Below, in pieces: positions 8,296 to 17,228 of a stretch of 64,000 nucleotides of DNA. Each line of letters opens with the position of its first letter. Positions within the stretch are counted from its first letter, which is position 1. Location of the stretch: the NCBI GenBank assembly GCA_019638705.1, contig JAHBTI010000001.1:310001-374000 (forward strand). Direction: 5' to 3'. The position numbers and the translations under genes are program-made. Origin of the DNA: Bacteroidota bacterium (lineage in GTDB: Bacteria; Bacteroidota; Bacteroidia; B-17B0; Aurantibacillaceae). Under the pieces are notes generated by a model that worked only from the letters and a program-made list of their open reading frames with translations, did not search any database and was not told the origin of the DNA.

Positions 8296-11200
8296 TTATT
8301 TCACTTCAACAACCTTCATTTCATCTATATAAACAAGTATTTTTTTAACGGGATTGTGTCCGATAGTGTTCAGAGCTTGTTCGTATTTGAACAGTTGCTT
8401 AAAATATTTTTGATTGTTTTCTTTTCCTGTTTTGTAATCCATTAAAACGGTTTCGTTTTCTAAAAACACAATGCGGTCAGGGCGCAAAATTTCAGCGTTT
8501 TGTGTAATGAGTTCGGCTTCCAATTTGCAATTTACATTCGGCTGAAAATAGTTTTTCAATTCTGCGTGATGAATAAGTTGAGAAAGTTTTGTTTTTATTT
8601 CCTGCGCTTCATTTACATTCACTAAGCCTTCCGAAATAGCTGAATTTACGGCACTTTCCAAATCATCAGCCGATTTAATGTTGGATAAAATCTGGTGCAT
8701 GACAATGCCCTGCAAACGCGCGTTTTCAGTTTCATCGCTGTTTGGATAAGCGGCTTTTATGCGCACCACATTATTTGGCGTTACAAAATCTAAAGGCTCT
8801 AATTCAAAAGAGGAAAAATGCTTATCGTGAAAAACCTGTTTTGGTAAGGCTTTCCCCACTTCATAAAAATTTTCTTTGGTCGGCGCATACAGTTTTGAAA
8901 CGGAATTTTCAATCCAAGCATCAATATTTTTTTGATTGTTTGCAGCCGATTTTGTTGAAATAATATGCAAACGGTTTACGGCGCGGGTAAACGCCACATA
9001 CAACACATTCAAATTATCCAAAATTTGCTCTTGCTGCTCTTCTTCAAATTCTGCCGTAAAACCCGCATCGGCACTTACATTTTTTGACAGCTTAATAACA
9101 CTGGCGGGCAATTTTACTTTTTCGTTTTTTATGCTCACCCAATCTTCGTTTTCCCTGAAATATTTCCAATTGCAATAAGGAACTATTACCACAGGAAATT
9201 CCAAACCCTTGCTCGCGTGAATGGTCATAATTTTTACGGCATCGGTGTTTTCGGGAATAATCATGGAAGCACGCTCACCGCGACTTTCCCACCAATCAAA
9301 GAAAGAAGAAATGTTTGAATTTTTAAGAGCCAAAAATTCGCTTACCTCATCAAGAAAAAAACGAATATAATGAAAGCCGCTTTTGTTTAAGCCAAGCGCG
9401 TTGGCAATGGCAATGCAGTTGTCCAACAAATTGTTTAACGACAATTCATTTGTGTTTAAAAAAATGTTGTGCTTTTTTAAAATGTCGGACAAAGATTTTC
9501 TTTCGTGCAAATCAATTAAATGATTGTGAAATTCATCTTCGCCGATTTGTTTGGATTGCCACAAATAATTCAGCACCGAAGCCGCGCTGATAGCGTCTTC
9601 CGTGTTTACCAAATAGTTTAAATAAGAAAGCAACACATTTATTTCCAAATTATTTTTCAGCAATAAAGAGTCGGAAGACAACACAGGAATTTTTTGTTCC
9701 ACCAAATAATTGGCAATTAAATTTCCATGAGAATTTTTTCTTACCAATATACATACGTCTTTGTAAGAAAATTTGTCTTTCCGTGCTTTATCAATCTGAG
9801 ATTTTATGGTGTTACAGATAAAATCGTCCAAATCTTCCGATTTGCCTGTGGTTACGGTAATGTACCCTTCTTCGCTGCTTTTTGTTTCTTGCGCGTGTTT
9901 TTCGTAAATGCGTTTGTTTTCTTCGCTCAACAAATTTTCTTTCAGCGTTTCAAAAAGCTGATTGTTAAACTCCACAATGGTTTTTGTACTTCGAAAATTT
10001 GTATTCAAAAATTTTTCCGAAAAATTTCGTTGCAAAGCTTCGTTGCGCTGCGCCATAATAGGATTATCCTTTGCATTTTCAATATTCGGCAAACTCACAA
10101 ATTGATTTACATTTGCGTTGCGCCAACGGTAAATGCTTTGTTTTCCGTCGCCCACAATTAAATTGTACCAACCGTTTGACAAAGAATTATCTAACAATGG
10201 TAAAATATTTTGCCATTGTAAGCGACTTGTATCTTGAAATTCGTCTAACAAATAATGTTGGTAACGCTCGCCCAAACGCTCATAAATAAAGGGCGTTGGC
10301 TCATTTTGAATGATGTCAAATATTTTTTGGTTGAACTCGCTGATAAAAACTAATTTTTCTTCCTGCTTTTTTTCTTGGCTGATTTCCTCAATTTTTTTCA
10401 GCAGCATCAGCGGATACATTTGTTTTTCCAACAAAGAACACAGTACATAGTAAGAATAATGTTCTCGGATATAATGAATGAGCGTTTGCGCAATTTTTGT
10501 CAATTCGGGACTAATTTCTTCCAATTTTGAATTGGCGTTTTTCCCTGCCCATTTATTTTCTTCAACGGCTTTGGTAAGCCTCGCACCGTTTGTGTCTTCC
10601 AACGTAACAACAGCATTCACACACTTTTTGAAAAAATTTTGTGCACCGCTTCCGCTGTACAAAAAATCATCGTCAGTCAAATTATTTTCTTTAATCAACG
10701 AAATTGCTTTTTGCGCTTCGCTCTTTAAAACAGTTCTGTATGAAAAAACAAAGTCAATAAATTGTTTTCGGAATTGCTCTAATTCCTGTGAGTTAAATTG
10801 TTTGAGTTGCTCAATGTATTTTTCCGAATGTTCTTTTAAAAGCAATTTTGAAAAATCCTGAATGTCTTTTTCGCTGTCCCAACTTTTGTTGTCTTCAGCT
10901 TTGTTAAGCGCGTATTCTTTCAAAAGTTTACTTACCTGCTCGTCTTCGCCAATTTGACTGAACAATTCCGAAATTACTTTTTCGTAAAAACCCTGTGTGT
11001 CCAATTCAATATTGAAATTTACAGGCAAATCCAAATCGTGCGCAAATGTTTTTACGATTTTGTGCGTAAAGCTGTCAATCGTACCAATGGCAAAATCGGA
11101 ATAATGATGAAGAATAGCACTCAACAAAAGTTGTGCGCGTTTTTTCAGTTCGCTTTCAGAAACCTTTAATTCTTCGCACAATGTTGTGCCAATGAAAGGT

Positions 11201-11412
11201 AGTTCGTTATCGTGGGCAATTTTGTACAGCGCGTCAATTACGCGGCTTTTCATTTCCGCGGCGGCTTTGTTGGTAAAGGTTACGGCAAGAATACGTTTGT
11301 AGTTATACGACAATTTTTTTTCGTCGTGCAATGCCAAACGCAAATACTCTTTTACCAGCGTAAACGTTTTTCCGCTGCCTGCTCCCGACTTATAAACTAC
11401 AAAGTTTTGCAC
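8296..11412 (-). CDS. UvrD/Rep-type helicase with C-terminal nuclease (AddA/RecB-like)
   Basis: A 1038-residue superfamily 1A helicase. Walker A GAGSGKT is at 10-16, motif II DEFQDTS at about 388-394, motif VI-like YVAFTRAVNRLH at about 803-814, and a PD-(D/E)xK nuclease motif (D..., VLMDYKTGK at about 986-995) closes the protein. This order matches AddA/RecB, which with a partner (AddB/RecC) processes double-strand breaks for RecA loading. The expected AddB-type partner is not next to it: upstream is a PorE-like gene, downstream an M13 peptidase. It may be encoded elsewhere. The ATG start lies 9 residues before the P-loop, as usual for this family. Confidence 0.9.
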   Translation of the reverse strand: MQNFVVYKSGAGSGKTFTLVKEYLRLALHDEKKLSYNYKRILAVTFTNKAAAEMKSRVIDALYKIAHDNELPFIGTTLCEELKVSESELKKRAQLLLSAILHHYSDFAIGTIDSFTHKIVKTFAHDLDLPVNFNIELDTQGFYEKVISELFSQIGEDEQVSKLLKEYALNKAEDNKSWDSEKDIQDFSKLLLKEHSEKYIEQLKQFNSQELEQFRKQFIDFVFSYRTVLKSEAQKAISLIKENNLTDDDFLYSGSGAQNFFKKCVNAVVTLEDTNGARLTKAVEENKWAGKNANSKLEEISPELTKIAQTLIHYIREHYSYYVLCSLLEKQMYPLMLLKKIEEISQEKKQEEKLVFISEFNQKIFDIIQNEPTPFIYERLGERYQHYLLDEFQDTSRLQWQNILPLLDNSLSNGWYNLIVGDGKQSIYRWRNANVNQFVSLPNIENAKDNPIMAQRNEALQRNFSEKFLNTNFRSTKTIVEFNNQLFETLKENLLSEENKRIYEKHAQETKSSEEGYITVTTGKSEDLDDFICNTIKSQIDKARKDKFSYKDVCILVRKNSHGNLIANYLVEQKIPVLSSDSLLLKNNLEINVLLSYLNYLVNTEDAISAASVLNYLWQSKQIGEDEFHNHLIDLHERKSLSDILKKHNIFLNTNELSLNNLLDNCIAIANALGLNKSGFHYIRFFLDEVSEFLALKNSNISSFFDWWESRGERASMIIPENTDAVKIMTIHASKGLEFPVVIVPYCNWKYFRENEDWVSIKNEKVKLPASVIKLSKNVSADAGFTAEFEEEQQEQILDNLNVLYVAFTRAVNRLHIISTKSAANNQKNIDAWIENSVSKLYAPTKENFYEVGKALPKQVFHDKHFSSFELEPLDFVTPNNVVRIKAAYPNSDETENARLQGIVMHQILSNIKSADDLESAVNSAISEGLVNVNEAQEIKTKLSQLIHHAELKNYFQPNVNCKLEAELITQNAEILRPDRIVFLENETVLMDYKTGKENNQKYFKQLFKYEQALNTIGHNPVKKILVYIDEMKVVEVK

Positions 11413-11424
11413 TTCTTAAAAATA

Positions 11425-11454
11425 AAAAAGGCTGCCATTAAATGCAGCCTTTTT
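11425..11454 (-). terminator. Rho-independent terminator of the PorE-like gene
   Basis: AAAAAGGCTGC, 8-nt loop, GCAGCCTTTTT gives an 11-bp stem with a T run on both strands. It lies between the stop of the 11477-13534 gene and the start of the helicase gene on the minus strand, so it should end the upstream transcript and insulate the helicase gene. Confidence 0.9.
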
Positions 11455-11476
11455 TTATAACACTTATTAAAAACTT

Positions 11477-13534
11477 TTATTCTTCATCTTCTTCCTCGTC
11501 GTCAGCAGCCTTTTTGGGTTTGGTTGGAGCTTTTGGAGCATTCGGGTCAACGAAGTCAAAGTTTAATACTTTAAATTCTACACGGCGGTTTTTCTCGTGC
11601 AAAGCATCGCGTTCTTCTTTTGAAGCCGCTTTCTTAATCAAATCGTCAGGGATTAAGAGTTGGGTTGCACCTAACCCTTTTGCCATAATACGTTTTTCGT
11701 TGATGCCTTTTTCACTTACTAGAAAGTTTCTTGAAGTGGCAGCACGCTCATCAGACAATTTCATGTTTGCTTTTGCATCGCCTTGATTGTCGGTGTGTGC
11801 GCTTAGCTCAACCACAATACCAGGGTTGTCTTTCAAAATATCAAATAAGTAATTCAAAGAATCTTTACCCGCAGGGGTTAAAGTGGCTTTGCCCAGTTCA
11901 AACAACACCTTTGGCATACGCAATACAGGTACAACAGGTTTTACACAAAAATCAGCCTGAAAATCTTTTGATTTGTCTTCGCCAACTGTTGTAACTACGC
12001 GCACATCTTTGGTTGACAAAAATCCATCTTTAGGGAAAGATACTGATTTTGAAGATTTGCTTGTTTCTGTAGAAACCGTGTAAGTGGTCGCTTCTTTTAA
12101 TTTGAACGTGTAGTTACCATTTTTGGCGGTAGTTACTTCTTCAATAGAACCGTTGCTGCCAATCAGTTTTACTTTTACGCCTTCAACGGGTTCGCCTTGT
12201 CCTTTTCCTGTATTTTCATCGCCACAGTTAAACACCGAACCTTTTAAGTTAAAGGTCATTGGCGGCAAATAGAAACTCCAAATATCGTCATCGCCTTTTC
12301 CGCCCTCACGGTTACTTGTAAAGTAGCCTTTCAGTTTTTTACCTTCAAAAATAATTCCGAAATCATCGTAAGACGAGTTAATCGGTGCTTTCATGTTCTC
12401 AACAGGTTTGGTAAATTTTCCGCTCGCATCGGGTTCAGCCACAAAAATATCCAAACCGCCCATGCCGGGGTGATAATCTGATGAGAAATACAATTTTTTT
12501 CCGTCGTTAGAAACGGTAGGATAGGCTTCAATGCCTTCGGTATTAACGCTTGGTCCTAAATTTTTTGGTTGCCCCCAAGCGTTTGATTTTGCATCGTAAG
12601 TACAGCTCCAAATATCGTAGCTGCCGTAGCCGCCTTTCATTTTAGAAGAGAAATAAAGTATTTTGCCGTCAGCCGAAAGGCTTGGGTGAACAAACTGAAC
12701 GGTATCGTTGCTGAATGGTAATTTTACCGCTTCGCCCCAGGTGCTGCCTTGTTTTTTTGCCATATACAACCCGCACACATTTGTTTTTCCTTTTTCTTCG
12801 GGGCAGCGTGTAAAGAAAATCATATCACCTTTTTTACTTACCCAAGGCTGACCTTCGTTTACAGGGGTAGAAATAGTAGGCGGCAATAACACAGGGGTTG
12901 ACCATTTTCCGTTTTTATCTACTTTAGACTGCCAAATATCAGAGTGGTTGCTTCCCGTAACCATGTCTATGTCGCCTGTGCTGCCGTCTCTTGTAGAGGC
13001 AAAGTTAAGCAACTGATATTTTTTATCGGCAAAACAAGGCGAGTAATCACGTTGTTTGGTATTAATCATAGACATATTTTCAACTTTGTAGCGCAACGGA
13101 TTATCTGTCCATTGTTGAGCCAATTGGCAAGATTTTACGCCCAAGTCTGCTTTTTTGGCATCGCCGCGTTTGTTTTTGTAGTTATTAAATTCCACAATGG
13201 CTTCATCGTATTTTTGCTGACATTTAAGTACTTGTGCCAAACGGTAATATACAATCGGGTCATCGTAATTTACCGAAATAGCTTTTTGGTAATACGATTC
13301 TGCGCCTTTGTAATCGTTAATTTTTTGACTGGCGTAACCCGCTCTGAACATGATTGTGCCTTTTTTGTCGGCAGGAGCTTTTTGATAAGCACTTTTGTAT
13401 AGAGTAACGGCATCATAATATTGATGATTTTCAAAAGCCAAATCAGCTTTTTCTAATGCTTTTTGAGAAAATGCCGAAAACGAGATAGTTAGTGCTGCTA
13501 CGGCGGTTAAAGTAACCTTTGTGATGTTTTTCAT
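11477..13534 (-). CDS. PorE-like T9SS/OmpA-family envelope protein
   Basis: A 685-residue protein with signal peptide (cleavage near AFSQ, residue 24), TPR repeats (about 30-150), a WD40/PD40-type beta-propeller (about 165-420, with repeated SADGKILYFSS and SNDGKKLYFSS blades), a carboxypeptidase-regulatory-like domain (about 430-510) and a C-terminal OmpA peptidoglycan-binding domain (about 550-665; AHTDNQGDAKANM, LSDERA). This is the architecture of PorE, which tethers T9SS to peptidoglycan. A second protein of the same build lies at 15192-17228, so which one is the housekeeping PorE is uncertain. The acidic tail after KAADDEEEDEE is unusual. Single gene with its own terminator, divergent from hemW. 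Confidence 0.85.
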   Translation of the reverse strand: MKNITKVTLTAVAALTISFSAFSQKALEKADLAFENHQYYDAVTLYKSAYQKAPADKKGTIMFRAGYASQKINDYKGAESYYQKAISVNYDDPIVYYRLAQVLKCQQKYDEAIVEFNNYKNKRGDAKKADLGVKSCQLAQQWTDNPLRYKVENMSMINTKQRDYSPCFADKKYQLLNFASTRDGSTGDIDMVTGSNHSDIWQSKVDKNGKWSTPVLLPPTISTPVNEGQPWVSKKGDMIFFTRCPEEKGKTNVCGLYMAKKQGSTWGEAVKLPFSNDTVQFVHPSLSADGKILYFSSKMKGGYGSYDIWSCTYDAKSNAWGQPKNLGPSVNTEGIEAYPTVSNDGKKLYFSSDYHPGMGGLDIFVAEPDASGKFTKPVENMKAPINSSYDDFGIIFEGKKLKGYFTSNREGGKGDDDIWSFYLPPMTFNLKGSVFNCGDENTGKGQGEPVEGVKVKLIGSNGSIEEVTTAKNGNYTFKLKEATTYTVSTETSKSSKSVSFPKDGFLSTKDVRVVTTVGEDKSKDFQADFCVKPVVPVLRMPKVLFELGKATLTPAGKDSLNYLFDILKDNPGIVVELSAHTDNQGDAKANMKLSDERAATSRNFLVSEKGINEKRIMAKGLGATQLLIPDDLIKKAASKEERDALHEKNRRVEFKVLNFDFVDPNAPKAPTKPKKAADDEEEDEE

Positions 13535-13703
13535 ACTTCTTAAAATACTTTAAATAAAGTTTAGACGGCTGCTAAAATAACGATATATTTTTAAAAACGG
13601 TATAAAAAATAAAGTTTTTGTTGTTTTAATTCGGCAAGGCTGTTTTTTAATAAGCCCGATAGCCTGTAAAACAAGGCTTTTAGTTAATTTCGGCGTTAAA
13701 ATT

Positions 13704-14822
13704 TTGGCAGGTGTTTACATACATATTCCCTTTTGCAAGCGAGCCTGCGCGTATTGCGACTTTCATTTCAGCACCAATCTTAAACATAAAAATGCGCTGG
13801 TAACTGCCATTATTAAAGAGTTGGATTTGCGCCATACTTATTTGTCAGATAAAAATATTGACAGTATTTATTTTGGCGGCGGCACGCCAAGCCTATTAAG
13901 TGTAAACGAATTAGAAAGCATTTTTGAACGTTTAAGCAGCTATTTTTCATGGAACAAAAGCACCGAAATTACCTTGGAAGCCAATCCCGATGATATTACT
14001 GAGGAAGCGTTGAGCGACTGGAAAAAAACAGGCATTAACCGCCTGAGCATTGGGCTGCAAAGTTTTAACGATGAAGAATTAACATGGTTTAACCGTGCGC
14101 ATACTGCCAAACAATCGCTTGCTTCGGTAAGCATGGCGCAAGACAAGGGTTTTGATAACATTACCATTGATTTAATTTACGGCAGCAAGTTTCAAACCCT
14201 GTCTTCTTGGGAAAAAACGTTGCAGCAAGCCATTGACTTAAACACGCAACATATTTCTGCCTACAATCTTACCATTGAAAATAAAACTGCACTTGGCGTA
14301 AATTACGCAAAAGGCAAAGAGCCTGCCGTGAATGAGGATTTGAGCAGCCGACAATTTTTAATGCTCATTCAACATCTGCAACGGGCAGAGTTTGTTCAGT
14401 ACGAAATATCCAACTTCGGGAAACCAAATTTCTTTGCCAAACACAACAGTAATTACTGGCTGCAAAAAAATTATCTGGGGCTTGGTGCTTCGGCACATTC
14501 GTTTAACGGGGTTTCGCGCCAATGGAATGTAAAAAACAATGCCTTATATATAAAGGCATTAAATCACAACTCCACTTTTTTTGAGCGCGAAGAACTTTTG
14601 CTTCAAGACCGCTATAACGAATATGTATTAACGCGCCTGCGCACTATTTGGGGTTGTGATGTAAAAGAAATTGAAAAACTGTTCGGAAAAAATCTGCGGG
14701 ATTATTTTGAGAAAAAAGCCGTAAATAAACAACACGACATAAAAGAATACAAAGGTATTTTTACTTTAACCGAATTGGGGAAACTGCGAGCAGACGGCAT
14801 TGCAGCAGATTTGTTTATTTAA
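13704..14822 (+). CDS. hemW: Radical SAM heme chaperone / coproporphyrinogen oxidase-like protein
   Basis: A 372-residue radical-SAM protein with the CxxxCxxC cluster motif at C11, C15 and C18 (FCKRACAYCDF), followed by the family's GGGTPS and EANPDDI segments and the LSIGLQSF block. The length and the CDF context fit HemW, a heme-transfer chaperone that is often annotated as coproporphyrinogen III oxidase. A true anaerobic oxidase HemN is longer and carries extra N-terminal residues. The start is TTG: no ATG is available upstream of the cluster motif, and YIHIPFC must be near the N-terminus. Divergent from the PorE-like gene; convergent with the surface-protein operon beyond a repeat. Confidence 0.9.
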   Translation: MAGVYIHIPFCKRACAYCDFHFSTNLKHKNALVTAIIKELDLRHTYLSDKNIDSIYFGGGTPSLLSVNELESIFERLSSYFSWNKSTEITLEANPDDITEEALSDWKKTGINRLSIGLQSFNDEELTWFNRAHTAKQSLASVSMAQDKGFDNITIDLIYGSKFQTLSSWEKTLQQAIDLNTQHISAYNLTIENKTALGVNYAKGKEPAVNEDLSSRQFLMLIQHLQRAEFVQYEISNFGKPNFFAKHNSNYWLQKNYLGLGASAHSFNGVSRQWNVKNNALYIKALNHNSTFFEREELLLQDRYNEYVLTRLRTIWGCDVKEIEKLFGKNLRDYFEKKAVNKQHDIKEYKGIFTLTELGKLRADGIAADLFI

Positions 14823-14825
14823 TAG

Positions 14826-14930
14826 TGTCAGTTCGAGTAGGTTTGCTGCCTCTTTGCAAACCGTATCGAGAACTGAAGCGGTAAAATCATTTCTCGATAC
14901 GCCTCCTGTCGTCGGCTACTCGAAATGACA
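14826..14930. repeat. 104-bp palindromic dispersed repeat, copy 2 (inverted)
   Basis: Inverted copy of the element at 1181-1284, with the same outer (TGTCAGTTCGAGTAG) and inner (CGTATCGAGAA) arms and a different central loop. A further half-site GGGCTACTCGAAGTGGCA follows at about 14952-14970. The element lies immediately after the hemW stop. Confidence 0.85.
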
Positions 14931-15191
14931 AGGATACGCCCTCATTCTTCGGGCTACTCGAAGTGGCAAAGGACTTTAAACAAATCAAGGTATAAAATCA
15001 AAAAGCCGCCTCCGAAAAATCTCCACGAAATACGAAAGCGGCTTTTCTTTTTGTTATAACTAAACAAAACCCATATAAAGAACGTGGGGCTAAAGTAGGC
15101 TACTATTTCTCATTTTGCAAGAAAAAATAAATAAGTGGTCGGATTTTCTTTATAAGTGGTAAAAAAAGAGTAAAAATTCGGAATAATGACT
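14931..15191. other. Intergenic region between convergent genes
   Basis: With the repeat above, this makes a 369-bp gene-free stretch. It holds a repeat half-site, the terminator-like hairpin at 15001-15046 and then an AT-rich segment in which I see no ORF or RNA gene. Confidence 0.6.
15001..15046. terminator. Probable bidirectional terminator
   Basis: AAAAGCCGC at 15001-15009 pairs with GCGGCTTTT at 15038-15046 across a long 28-nt loop and is followed by T-rich sequence. It sits between the converging hemW and OmpA-family genes. Confidence 0.6.
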
Positions 15192-17228
15192 TTACTCCCT
15201 TATAATTTCCACACCGTCTAACTCGCCAATGATTTCAAATTCGGTACGGCGGTTTTTTGCGCGTCCGTCGGGGTTATCGCTGCCGTCGGGTTTAGTGTTG
15301 GGTGCCATGGGTTTGCTTTCGCCATACCCTTTGGCTGCCAACTGTAAGGGGTCAATGCCGCGCGAAATCAAGTAAGCCACCACGCTTTCGGCGCGTGACT
15401 GAGAAAGTTCCAAATTGGCTTTATTGCTGCCTTTGCTGTCGGTGTGTGCCGAAATTTCAATCACTAATTCGGGGTTGTCCTGCATAAAACGCAACACGGT
15501 GGTATCAATAATTATTCTGCTTTCGGGCATTAGTTCAGATTTACCAAACGCATACTGTATGTTGGGAATAAAAATTGCACCTTTTGGTTTTGGGGTAATG
15601 CGCAGGTTTTTGCTTAAATTGGTTGATGAGGTAATGTTGAGTGTGTTCATCTCGCCGCTGTTGCTCAAAAAACCTTTTTTGCGCACGGTTAAAATATAGC
15701 TTTGGTCGGCTTCTATGCGCGTTGTATAATTACCCAGCGAATCGGTAGTAATGGTTTTTACCCAAATTTTTTCGTTGGTTCGTTTATCTTTCATGTAAAT
15801 TTCAATCATGGCATTTGGCACGGCAATGTTGCCCGAATCGCTGTTTACCTTACCGTTTAACCTTACTTTTATGTATGCCGTTTGTTTGTAATAATAAATG
15901 TCATCACAACAGGTGCTGTTGTTTTTTAAAGTAACGCCACCCTCGCGGTTACTTACCAAAAAACCTTCTTCGGGCAAAAAAGGCGATACGGTAAAATACG
16001 CATCGTCTGCCCCTGAATTAAAGGGTGGTCCTACGTTATCCACCGAACTGAAACGCGGTACATCGCCCAAGCCTTTAAAAATATCAAAGCCGCCCAAGCC
16101 GCCAAGCCCGTTTGAGCTGAAATAAAAAGAGTGTGTTTCGTTGTCAAAAAACGGTGTTATCTCATCTTGTGAGGTGTTTATTTTGTTACCTGCATTTTTT
16201 GCTTCCTTGTACAGTTTCTTTTTTTTGTCGTAAATGCTGTACCAAATATCCAAGCCGCCTTTGCCGTTTGGTCGGTTACTCACAAAATAAATTATTTCGC
16301 CCTTTTGTCTGTCGGTAGTAACGGCAGGCATGGTAGAAGTGTATTTCGGGTCGTTTATTTCTTTGGGAAGTTTTACGGGTTCTGTCCATGTGTCGCCGTT
16401 TTTTTCAGAAACATAAATGGCACAAATCATTTTTCCTTTTTGTGTGGGGTTGCAGCGCGTGAAATAAATTTTCTTTCTGTCGGGGCTAAAACAGGCGTTG
16501 CCCGTATTAAAATCTTCGTCGTTTAAGCTGCCGCCGTATTCTCCCGAAAAACGCCACACATCACCGCGACGGGTGGCTTTGTATAATTTTTTCTTTTTGG
16601 TTTTTACCGTGTCGTAGTCTTCGTGAATGTATTCCTGTTTATCGGTTCTTAACGAGGTAAATACCATTTCGTGTTCGGCTGTACTTATTGCCGCGCCTTC
16701 TGCATTTACTTTGTTAATGGTGGTGTCTAAAAGCTGTACAATAATTTTGTTGTCTTTGCGCATAATGGCTTGCAGCGAATCGCAAAACACAATTTCTTTG
16801 GCGGTTTGTTTTTTCAAAGTTTTGTTATCGCCTTTGTATTCTTTTTTAAACCGTTGAAAATTAATTTTTGCGCTGTCGTACAAGCCGTTTGATTTTTGCA
16901 TTTGCGCGTGATAATACAGGGCTTCGGGCACTTTTTCTTTATCGGCGTTATATGCTTTTAAAAACATAGTCTGCGCTTTTTTATAATTTCTGAGCTGAAA
17001 GTAAGCCTGCGCCAAATTGTTCATGGATTTGGCATCAACCTTGGCGGTTTTTTTCATGTAGGCTTCATAAAAAAAAGCGGCTGAATTGGGGTCGTTTTGC
17101 CGCAGCGCAGTTTTGCCCATTTGCTTTAACGCGCCGGGTGAAGCGTGTTCTACAAAGGAACTGTCAATTTGCGCACCAAGCGCAAAGCTTAATAATAAAA
17201 AGAAGCATATTAATTTAATATCTTTCAC
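15192..17228 (-). CDS. PorE-like OmpA-family protein of the adhesin/SprF operon
   Basis: A 678-residue protein with signal peptide (ending FALGAQ, residue 20), TPR-like helices (30-150), a beta-propeller with PD40-type blades (KKIYFTRC, SFYFSSNGLGGLGGFDIF), a carboxypeptidase-regulatory-like domain with SLGNYTTRIEADQSY, and a C-terminal OmpA domain (about 550-670; AHTDSKGSNKANLELSQSRAESV). It should bind peptidoglycan through the OmpA domain. The start overlaps the end of the SprF-like gene by 14 bp, indicating translational coupling. In Flavobacterium the order SprB-like adhesin, SprF, OmpA-like protein recurs, so this is probably the dedicated anchor of the neighbouring adhesin system rather than the core PorE. 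Confidence 0.85.
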   Translation of the reverse strand: MKDIKLICFFLLLSFALGAQIDSSFVEHASPGALKQMGKTALRQNDPNSAAFFYEAYMKKTAKVDAKSMNNLAQAYFQLRNYKKAQTMFLKAYNADKEKVPEALYYHAQMQKSNGLYDSAKINFQRFKKEYKGDNKTLKKQTAKEIVFCDSLQAIMRKDNKIIVQLLDTTINKVNAEGAAISTAEHEMVFTSLRTDKQEYIHEDYDTVKTKKKKLYKATRRGDVWRFSGEYGGSLNDEDFNTGNACFSPDRKKIYFTRCNPTQKGKMICAIYVSEKNGDTWTEPVKLPKEINDPKYTSTMPAVTTDRQKGEIIYFVSNRPNGKGGLDIWYSIYDKKKKLYKEAKNAGNKINTSQDEITPFFDNETHSFYFSSNGLGGLGGFDIFKGLGDVPRFSSVDNVGPPFNSGADDAYFTVSPFLPEEGFLVSNREGGVTLKNNSTCCDDIYYYKQTAYIKVRLNGKVNSDSGNIAVPNAMIEIYMKDKRTNEKIWVKTITTDSLGNYTTRIEADQSYILTVRKKGFLSNSGEMNTLNITSSTNLSKNLRITPKPKGAIFIPNIQYAFGKSELMPESRIIIDTTVLRFMQDNPELVIEISAHTDSKGSNKANLELSQSRAESVVAYLISRGIDPLQLAAKGYGESKPMAPNTKPDGSDNPDGRAKNRRTEFEIIGELDGVEIIRE

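Noticed and set aside
13661-13680. Hairpin AGCCTG..CAAGGCT with T run before hemW
   Set aside because: It reads as a terminator on the plus strand, but no plus-strand gene lies upstream, and it sits in a divergent promoter region.
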